NCBI GenBank assembly: GCA_028274465.1
Contig: CM051455.1
Location: 126,143,462-126,207,461, forward strand
Direction of reading: 5' to 3'
DNA length: 64,000 bases
Source: Plantago ovata
Taxonomy: Eukaryota > Streptophyta > Magnoliopsida > Lamiales > Plantaginaceae
A program made the position numbers and the translations under genes. Below are positions 55,817-64,000 of this stretch, piece after piece. The notes under the pieces are model-generated. The model worked only from the letters and a program-made list of their open reading frames with translations, was not told the DNA's origin and did not search any database. Every line of letters starts with the position of its first letter. The first letter of the stretch is position 1.

Positions 55817-57013
55817 TGATGAATGTGTATTTTACACTTCCATTTGAGTCTTTTTCACCTATTTTAACTATCCTCTATGTTAATTTAGCTATATTTTAGT
55901 GCATTTTATTAGAATAGTGTCACGTTTCCCTTTAGTTTGTATTTTACAGGTTTTGGTTAAAAAACGAGGTTTTCCGGGCAATTATATTGAAGTAGACAAG
56001 GAATTGGTGTTCCAAAAGCCTAATTGGAGTATCTGAAAGATTCCGGATAGGATTTGAAGTCTAGGGGTCGAATCTGAAGACTAAAATGTCACTAGAAGGC
56101 AAAAACCGAGTCCGAAAAGGGGAAGAAATCCATAAACGCGTCGAAAACGCATATCTGGCCGAAAAACACTCCCGGGCGAGTCGCCCGGGACGTGGGGCGA
56201 ATCGCCCCACACCAGGCGAATCGCCCGGTGTGTGGGGCACTTCGCCCCACACAATTCGAATGCCTATATAGTTGCTTAGTTTTCTCCGTTTTTCATGCTT
56301 TTCCAGACCTTTTCTCTCACCTTTCTTAGTAGTTTTAGGTAGGAATTCTCGAGAGCCTGTTCTGGGGTTCTTAGCTTAGGAGATACTTTTTCTTAGCAGT
56401 TTGGAGCTTGTAAGATCGCGATTCTTCGGAGATTGACAACCTTCGGTAACATTGTATCTTACAGTTTTTCTATTTATATTTATATATCTTTCATCATGTT
56501 TTCATTCATTCGTGGTATGATTTCTGTTGATTGCATGACATCTATGAGTAGCTAAACTTCTCATTGGTGATAGTATGTGATTTCTTAGCGAAGGGTTAAT
56601 AATAATGCTAATGGCTATATCGCGCATTATACTCTGAGTTATTGTTTTATTTCTTTGATCTATCTAAATCTCTATCTTCGTAGTGTTGAATAATTACGGA
56701 ACACAATTGGACAATTCATTGATCAAAGATCTCCATGCAAGACCGAGGAATTTATGCATGATTATTAACCTACTATGCTTTGAATGACCATACTATCACC
56801 AATCTTCATTATCTGTTAAGAAAAACCTTTGCTAAGTCGTTTGTTGATTTTATATTCTTAAGTTAGATTAGATAAAGCTAGTTATAGTCCTTAGAGGTCG
56901 ACACTCGAGGTTACTCTACTGCTACACTATGGTTTTCGTTGTAGTTGTGAATTTCCTTTGGCTAAATACAAATTTATTTGATTAATTGGAACCCGACATT
57001 CCAACGTTCATCA
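55817..57013 (+). repeat. 3' LTR of element 7
   Basis: 1197 bp, matching 51580-52766 with small indels. Confidence 0.94.
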
Positions 57014-57018
57014 TGCAC

Positions 57019-58298
57019 CAGTTGCAAGATTGGATGCAATTAGGCTTTTCTTGGCCTTTGCTGCTCACAATGACTTCATTGTTTACCAAATGTATGTTAA
57101 AAGTGCATTCTTGAATGGTGAACTTGCTGAAGAAGTCTACTTAGAACAACCCCCTGGCTTTGAACTTCCCTCAGAAATCAAGATGGTATACAAGCTTCAG
57201 AAAGCTGTATATGGTCTAAAGCAAGCACCAAGAGCATGGTATGATACCTTGGCTAAGTTCTTGCTGGAGAATGGTTTCAAAAAAGGTGAAGTTGACAAAA
57301 CCTTATTTACCATGAACCATGATGGTAAAATACTCTTAGTTCAAATTTATGTGGATGACATAATTTTTAGATCTAAGGACAAGAAACTTTGTGATGATTT
57401 TTCCAAACTCATGACAAACAAGTTTGAAATGAGTATGATGGGAAAATTGAATTATTTCCTAGGATTGCAAGTCAAGCAACTCAAAGATGGAATATTCATG
57501 AATCAGGCAAAGTATGCGAAAGAAATGCTCATAAAGTTTAGGATCAAAGAGGAAGAGAAACATGAAAAGATCCCTATGAGTGTTGGTACCAAATTGGGCT
57601 ATACTAAAGAAGATAAAAGTGTTGAAGAACACAAGTATAGGAAGCTCATTGGTTCCTTGTTGTATTTAACAGCAAGTAGACCTGACATTCAGTATGCTGT
57701 TTGTGTGTGTGCAAGATTCCAATCTGATCCAAGAGAATCACACTACTAAAAGGCAATCAATATACTGAAATATGTCAAAGGTACAGTCAATGTTGGATTA
57801 TGGTATCCTAAAGATTATGGACTAGAATTGGTTGGTTATTCTGATGCTGATCATGGAGGATCAACTCTTGATAGAAAAAGTACCTCTGGAACTTGTCAGT
57901 TTTTGGGTACTAGATTAATATCATGGTTCAGTAAGAAGCAAACCTGTGTTGCCAATTCATCCACTAAATCTGAATACATTGCAGCTGGTTGTTGCACAGC
58001 TCAAATCCTATGGATTCAGCAACAATTAAGAGATTATGGTATTTCTGCAAAGAAAACACCAATCTTTTGTGATAATACAAGTGCTATTGCTATCACGCAA
58101 AATCCTAAGTTTCACTCTAGGACTAAGCACATTGATATTAGACATCATTTCATTAGAGATCATGTGGAAAAAGGAGATATTGAGGTTGTGAAAGTAGGTA
58201 CTGATGATCAACTTGCTGACATCTTTACCAAGCCCCTACCAGATAATAGGTTCGCAATGCTAAGGTATAACCTTGGATTGATTGAACTACCTCAATAA
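57019..58298 (+). pseudogene. Sirevirus RT C-terminus and RNase H
   Basis: Continues pol in frame from 51579. RT motifs: [14 protein letters not shown], where the family has catalytic Asp and this copy has Tyr (codon in 57085-57105); [21 protein letters not shown] with both Asp present; [26 protein letters not shown]. An in-frame TAA at 57747-57749 interrupts the join to RNase H, which is otherwise well kept: GYSDADHGGSTLDRKSTSG, STKSEYIAA, CDNTSAI, KHIDIRHHFIRDHV. It ends TKPLPDNRFAMLRYNLGL, stop at 58298. Confidence 0.92.
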
Positions 58299-58317
58299 AG
58301 GGTACATTTGGCAAAAT

Positions 58318-58600
58318 ACTGAAACAGGTATTCAGCAAGCCAAAGTATTCTTACTTATAAGCTCCGTCCACTAATTTCTTCTAAGAAATGATAGGTCACT
58401 ACATGATTGCTGAAACAGGCATTCAGCAAGTAATTCCTTCAAAACGGGTATTTGTTAGGAAACTTGATCACTTGTTGAGACAGGCACTCAGTAAGAGAAA
58501 AACCTTAAGGATTGCTGAAACGGGCATTCAGACAATCAAAGATACTGAAACAGGTATTCAAGTATCAAGGGAATATTCTGAGACGGGAACTCAGAAAAAG
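58318..58600 (+). repeat. Six degenerate repeats between pol and the envelope-like ORF
   Basis: Units of about 20 bp of the form ctgaaac-RGG-yattcag, near 58318, 58409, 58474, 58513, 58543 and 58577. CTGAA and TTCAG are complementary, so each could form a small hairpin. The stretch is also open from 58388 to 58660, with E-T-G-I-Q repeated. I see no domain. Confidence 0.65.
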
Positions 58601-58712
58601 AGCAAAACTCATTTCTCAGATTTTACCAAAGGATATCTCAAGTACAAAAGAATTTACTGATACTGGAAATTAGAATTATCTTTTAAACTTAAGAAAATAT
58701 GAGATATCTAAG

Positions 58713-58721
58713 TAAGGGGGA
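58713..58721 (+). other. Internal polypurine-tract-like site
   Basis: taaggggga, followed by actttcagc. Extra polypurine tracts are a known Sirevirus trait; the same kind of motif (agggggaac) lies in the LTR near 29380. Confidence 0.5.
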
Positions 58722-59062
58722 ACTTTCAGCAAGTATCCAGGCTATTTATGCAAACTCGCTGAAAAGATTCTTGTCTATTTCAGCAAGTAATCTAATCCCA
58801 TAAAACTCGGTAAAATCAATTTGTGACGTTAATCGGGCACAGATAAACTCGTAATAATCATGACGTGAAATACAATTGTGGCCATTGATTAAAAGGATTT
58901 ATTGATCTAACGGTTAACAAAACAAAGAGAAAGAGTGCTCTGACGGTTTTAGTTAGTCGGCCACTACGCATTCAATGCAAAGGCTCCACTAACGCCTTTG
59001 TTTCTCTGTTTTACCCTTGTTGAGAACTCAAATCGATTGAGTTTCTCACACATCAGAGACAC

Positions 59063-59070
59063 TATATAAA
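59063..59070 (+). promoter_or_regulatory. TATA-like box before the envelope-like ORF
   Basis: TATATAAA, 136 bp upstream of the ATG at 59206, with a pyrimidine-rich leader between. It could serve a separate promoter for the third ORF. Confidence 0.5.
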
Positions 59071-61287
59071 GAAGGAGTTATAGAAATGACAAAATTCTTT
59101 AACTCACGTTTTCCTTTCTCTGCAAAATTTAGCCTGAATCTACTGTACCTCCGGTCAAAAAGCAAACTATCTTTGTCGTACACATTCTCTTCTCTATAAA
59201 AAGAAATGGCACCAAAGAGACAGTCCTCCAAGACCTCCAAGTCGTCTAAGGTTGACAGTGCTGAGAAACGCACAGCTCCGGTGACTACTCCGGTATCAAA
59301 CACAACGAAAGTTGTGTTGAAAAACGATAGAATCTCGGAAAAACCTATGCCTCCTTCATATCTTGACACTGCAAAGTGTGAGATGATGATGCAATGGGGT
59401 GGATTTGCAAAAGAGAAGTATATTCGATACTTCTATGAACAAGAACTTGACGGTGACAATGAAGAGGCGCTTGAATTTATCAAGCGGCAAGGCCTCATGC
59501 ATTTTATAACTGCTCACACTAAGAAAGTGAGTATGTTGGACACAATGGAGTTCTACAATAATGCAGAAATCCAATCCCTAACTGATAGTAAAGGAGTCAC
59601 TGAAAAAGTGATCTTTACTACAGTTCAGAACACGCAAATCGTTCTGAAATGGACTAATTTAGCGGAAATCTTTCAGATTCCAACCACTGGAACTGAAGAT
59701 GACGTCACTTCCACTGATGAAGAAATTGAAGCCTTCTACAGTGACGTCAGAAATGAGAAAATGAAGAAAGGAGAGATTGCTCCCGTGACTTGGACAAAGC
59801 ACGTTAAGAGGAAGCATCTCTGCCATTCACTTGGTCTAGTAGCTCTGCTACTAATTAAAGTTTTGGACTCCCAAATTGGAGGAATAGACCAAGTAGGCCT
59901 GAGAAGGTGGCTGCTGCTGATGCATATCTATGAAAATAAAATGGAACTTAACTGGGCTAAGTACATTTTCAACAGGCTTGTTGATTGTGTCACTAAGTTC
60001 AAGGTTAAGGTGGAAGACAACAAGGTCTCACCTTCCCTTCCAGTTATGTATGGAATAAAGATATGCTATATCCTTGAACATTTCAGGATTCAGCTGAGAA
60101 ACCCATTGCCAATCAAGAAATCTGTATGCAATGTGGGAAGATCCTTCTACAAGCAGAATGTACCTAAGATTGCTGGCAAGAAACTTGAAAAATCTAAGAA
60201 GACAACAGCTGCAGATGTTGTCAGCACAAGTCAGCAAGAAAGGTATACAACAGCTGCAAATGTCACCACTCAGCAACTTAGAGATGAAACTGCTGTAGAT
60301 GGTGGTGACAAAGATGAAACTGCTCTAGATGGTGATCATGCTGACACCACTACTCCCGTTGCTGAAAATGCAACTACTGACGCCTCTGTTGGGAAACTGA
60401 AGAAATCTAACAAGAAAAAGAGGAAAGCTGATGATGACACTCAGACTGCAGCGTCATCAGAAAACCCTGTCCCCAAGAGGAAAAGGACAAATAACTCAAG
60501 GAAGAAAACACTGGCTCGCAAGTCAGTACCTATTGTCCATGACCTCTCAGACAATTCCCAGACAATTGCTGAAACGCAAGTTCCAGTAGATGTTGACAAG
60601 GTAGTTACTGAATCCTATGTCAGCAACATTGAAGTGTTTGCGAAAGCCTTCAATGATCGACTCAATGTTGATCCTTCTACTGAGAACAGACCACAAGGCA
60701 GTGGAAATGAAATTCCTGCCCAAGTCCCGGATATCTACATTGTAGATAATCTAGATGATCAAACTCTGGAACCAGCAAGTGATATTGCTGCTGATCTGAG
60801 AAATGCGGCACTTGTTGATGCTACTGAAAAGATGGTTGCTGAAGAAGCAACTCATCAAGTTGCTGAAACCACAATTGCTGAAGAACCAGTTGCTGAGACA
60901 GCAATGGTTCAAGTTCCAGAAGTTGCTGAAGAAACACAAGAAGCATTATTCAACGACGCATCTCTTAATGCTGAGAATACTGGCCCAAGTTCACCAAAGA
61001 CATCAATTGACAAAGTCCAGCTTGTACTGGAAGCTATAAGCCAACAAATGGAATTGGATATTGAAGAATCATCCAACAAATCCATTGATGTCTTTATGAC
61101 AAGCAGTGAGCTTAAAGGTCAAGATGCTTCTGCTCAACTTGTCATTTCAGAGACAAGGGAGATTGCTGAAACCGCGCAGCTTTCTCAAACAGAGCAAGCC
61201 AAGAAGTCTGCTGAAGAAACAGTCCCAGAAACTGAAGAAACTGTTAATGCTGAAAGGATTGAGCCACAACCTGTCCTTCTTCAGCAG

Positions 61288-61656
61288 GTAGATAACTCAA
61301 CCATCAGTAAAACTTCACTTTCTGAAACTTATTCTTTTACTAATATTATGATATCCCTACAGACTTCTCAAGATGCAAGTCAGATGGTTGCTGAAGCCTC
61401 TACACCAGAATCAACACTTCCTGCTCAGCAGGTAGTTAAAATTTTTGGTAATAAAACTAAGTTTGACAGCTTAGTACTTGTGTCTAACTCATATTTATTT
61501 CAGGATGAACAAATGGAGGATGCTACTCAAGCTCCTCAAGGAATGGAAATTGTACAACATGAGCTTGCTGAATCTCAGCAGGTAATTCATGTTTCAGCTG
61601 TGAACTCTAAAACAATTATCCAAACCTCTCCTGATCTAAATATTGTTCTTTTTCAG
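61288..61656 (+). other. Three intron-like segments in the envelope-like ORF
   Basis: 61288-61362 (75), 61432-61503 (72) and 61582-61656 (75). Each begins GTA after CAG, ends in CTACAG or TTTCAG or TTTCAG, is T-rich, starts in phase 0, has a length divisible by 3 and lacks stops. The ORF therefore stays open spliced or unspliced. Confidence 0.5.
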
Positions 61657-62580
61657 GCTCTAAAGGAGACCACTGAAGTGGTGCACATCACTGAAGATTC
61701 ACAAGTGAGTTCCGAGGAACTTTACTTGAACTTCAAGAGAACAACCTTGTCAAGAGTTGCTAAGTCTGTCAGCAACTGGCAAAGGTACAGAAGGATGGAC
61801 TTTTCTGATCTCCATCTTCATCTATCAAATGAGAAAAAGAGATCTTCTCTGCTGAAGCTCGAGACGTTTGTCCACTCCATACTTCCTGAAGACATGTCAT
61901 ATTCTCAGCTAATGAGCTCGAATCTGATTGCTCAAATCAGAGAGAATATGAAGGCAAAATTCAAGAGTGACTCTCCAGCTGAACAAGCTGTGATGCTCAA
62001 GGGTTTATTTGTACCCGTGGTGGCTGATCCCCACAAAATCAATGAGGAAGAGGAAGTATCGAGTGTTGCTCTATACAAGCATCTTGAGCTAGTCATTTTG
62101 ACTGATGATGATGAAGAGGAAGAAGATGAAAACATCCCTACTGATCCCAGTGATGATGAAGGGAAAGATTCAAAGGACAAAAAGGATGATGATGATGAAA
62201 ATCAAGGTCCAAGTCCTGATGGTGGTGGACTAAAAATGACAGTTGCTGAAACTGAACAACAAGACAATCAGCAAGCTGAACAACCACAACCTCAGCATGA
62301 ATCTCAACCTGCTCCTGCTGATGCTGAAAATCAAGCACCTGTACAAGGCGCTGATTTTGAAGAGGAATATGCCAGAAAGAAGGCTGCCTTAAAACTTGGC
62401 AAAAGCCAACTTTCTGATGCCAAGGTCACTGATGCAAACCTTGATGATGAAGATGAAATGGATGAAGATTACCAACGCGCTCTACAAAACAGTGTCATGA
62501 TCCATGCAAGGCATACGCAGGATCTAGAAATTGGTCAATCTTCAGGAGTAAAACCAAAGGAAGTCCCCTCCCTTCCACTT

Positions 62581-62772
62581 ACTACTGGCGAAACTCCAGT
62601 AATTGAGTCTCAAACGTTGCCCTCAGCAACTACTCAATTAAAACTAACTACTGGCGAAACTCCAGTAATTGAGTCTCAAACGTTGCCCTCAGCAACTACT
62701 CAATTAAAACTAACTACTGGTGAAACTCCAGTTGTTGAGTCTGAAATGTTGCCATCAGCAACCACTCAACCA
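62581..62772 (+). repeat. 66-bp tandem repeat in the envelope-like ORF
   Basis: Units start at 62581, 62647 and 62713; the first two are identical over most of their length, the third diverged and partial. Each encodes 22 residues (T-T-G-E-T-P-V-I-E-S…). Confidence 0.9.
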
Positions 62773-64000
62773 AAAGGAAATGAAGCTGCTGACTTAGGTT
62801 CCAAGGTTGCTGACCTTGATGATTTGAGGATGACGATGATCTATCAGCAAACGAGGATGAAAACTCCAAGAGAGACCCCAAAGTGGTTGAAATTCCTCCT
62901 CCTGATTATATAAATGATGTAGACGATGATTTGAGAGGAGAATTGCTGATGAAAGATGATCAGTTTTCTTCGGAACTGAAAGTTCATTCCTTGACCCCAA
63001 ATCTAGTGTCGTTCCCACGAGTTGAGGAGTTTACTCCTAGAATTTTGGCACTGAAGAAAGTCCATGATGCCTGCAAAGCAGAAGATGGAGCATTGCTTGC
63101 TGAGAGCCCGCTTGATATTGGAAAAATATTGGCTACAGTGCTGAGACACACTACTACTCTTACAATAGCTCAGAAAGACATCAGTCTTTATCACAAGAGC
63201 TATGAAGAAGATGTAAGTCAAGCACTCCGGCTAGCAAAGACCGCTCTAGTAAAGGCTCAGACTTTCATGGAAGACAAGGTCGCAACAGAACAAAGACATG
63301 AGGAGAACATGATGAGTATTAAAAATGAGTTGTCAAAAATGACTTCTGATCAACAACAAATCATCATGAAATACAACAGTCTAAGTACTCTTGCTGAAAA
63401 CTGCAATGAGTTCTACTCTCTACACATCACTCCGATGTTGCAATCCATGACTAAGGGGGAAAAGAGAAGTACAATAAAGAGAACCCAAACCCCTCCTACT
63501 TTTGTTGAGCCACTGCCCATAGAACCTCTTGCTGAAAAAGAGCAAAGTTCTAAAAGACAAGCAGAATCTGAGTTAAATTCAGCAAGTCCCAAAAAGAGAA
63601 AAACTGCTGCTGAAACTCAAGGTTTTTGCCACACTGAAAGTCATCAAGATCTGAATGAAGATGATGATGATGACAATCAGACAATAGCTCAAGCCATAAG
63701 AGCTAGACCAATTACATCCTTAACTCCGCCTGGCCATTCAAAGCATTTCTCTTCTGATTCAAGATCGTCAGCAAGAGATCAAGACAATGCAAAGTCAAGA
63801 AGAAGAAGGCAAAGACAGGAAGAAAAGAGGCTGGCCAGCATTGCTATTGGCTCCGGCATCGAGTATACAAAGACCATCAATGATGAAACCACTCAGAACG
63901 TGATCAGAAACGTTCATGGTTGCTGGATCTTAAAGCTGGAAGACTTGCTGGTGAATGAGTTCTTTCCTACAGCCATTTTGAACCAAATGCTCACATGGAT

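Larger units (their letters stand above)
51580..57013 (+). mobile_element. Element 7: internally deleted Athila-like element with type-A gag
   Basis: LTRs 51580-52766 and 55817-57013, TSD tgcac, 5434 bp in all. Gag is closely related to that of element 1, but protease, RT and integrase are gone; the family 3' noncoding block follows. The primer-binding site (52770-52787) differs from the canonical one by two C-to-T changes. It looks like a deletion derivative of an element-1-like parent with its own LTR variant. Confidence 0.92.
28372..64000 (+). mobile_element. Sirevirus (Ty1/copia) with envelope-like ORF, right end outside the window
   Basis: Plus-strand copia element: LTR ending at 29927, an initiator-Met primer-binding site, gag with zinc knuckle, protease, integrase, RT and RNase H, then a long third ORF. 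Integrase lies before RT, the copia order. A large gag plus an envelope-like ORF after RNase H is the Sirevirus arrangement. Elements 5, 6 and 7 are inserted with clean TSDs. The left boundary is uncertain (a TG at 28372 is my tentative choice) because the 3' LTR is not in the window. Confidence 0.88.
59206..64000 (+). pseudogene. Sirevirus envelope-like ORF, frameshifted, runs off the window
   Basis: ATG at 59206 gives an open frame to 62913. One frameshift near 62825 moves the protein to the frame from 62826 (EDDDDLSANEDE), which I translated as open to the window end; the total exceeds 1590 codons. N-terminal 300 residues: folded region (FYNNAEIQSL, VLKWTNLAEIFQIP, WTKHVKRKHLCHSLGLVALL, INWA-like LNWAKYIFNRL) resembling the plant-transposon-protein domain of Sirevirus and Athila third ORFs. 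Then Lys-rich clusters, and a long low-complexity Ala/Glu/Thr part with many A-E-T repeats. Acidic Asp/Glu runs and a second Lys-rich part follow. No clear signal peptide or membrane span, so a true envelope role is doubtful. Three possible 72-75 bp introns lie at 61288-61656. Confidence 0.75.

Noticed and set aside
58388..58660. Separate small gene with E-T-G-I-Q repeats
   Set aside because: No promoter, domain or conservation is visible; the frame is kept open by short DNA repeats. Reported as a repeat instead.
59206..62913. Host nuclear gene captured by the Sirevirus
   Set aside because: The N-terminal part resembles third ORFs of Sirevirus and Athila elements and the position after RNase H is the expected one; nothing points to a host gene.

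Overview
This 64 kb window is plant nuclear DNA made of nested LTR retrotransposons; I found no host gene, tRNA, rRNA or CRISPR array. Plant origin is read from Ty3/gypsy elements of the Athila type, primed by plant tRNA-Asp, and from a Ty1/copia Sirevirus with an envelope-like third ORF. The species cannot be named from sequence alone.

Layout, oldest to youngest where target-site duplications (TSDs) allow. (1) 1-3452: an LTR fragment cut by the window edge, an inverted Athila-like LTR (651-1924), and an unclassified leader/LTR fragment. (2) A solo Athila-like LTR (3453/3729-27974) is split by element 2 (4105-27058, TSD tccgc). Element 2 is minus-strand and non-autonomous (gag-protease plus a degenerate third ORF). 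It is split by element 1 (6005-18455, TSD agaca), the only gypsy copy with RT, RNase H and integrase, and by a 2.1 kb solo LTR (23213-25329). (3) From about 28.4 kb to beyond the right edge lies a plus-strand Sirevirus. Three gypsy elements interrupt it: element 5 (30138-37874, minus, TSD atggt) and element 6 (38124-47522, plus, TSD attca) in gag, and element 7 (51580-57013, plus, TSD tgcac) in the RT region. Its envelope-like ORF runs off the window.

All coding regions carry stops, frameshifts or deletions; in the Sirevirus two positions that are catalytic Asp in the family are Tyr. Elements 2, 5, 6 and 7 lack a polymerase, so they could only have moved with enzymes from an element-1-like partner. 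Autonomous and non-autonomous copies share a long 3' noncoding block with conserved hairpins next to purine tracts, and LTRs with arrays of short GC-rich palindromes upstream of the TATA box. This shared RNA/DNA architecture is the most interesting signal here.

Two 100-N gaps (10020-10119 and 33248-33347) are each flanked by a near-identical repeat of sequence already present on the other side. They look like unmerged contig ends, so elements 1 and 5 are really about 3.0 and 1.3 kb shorter than shown.
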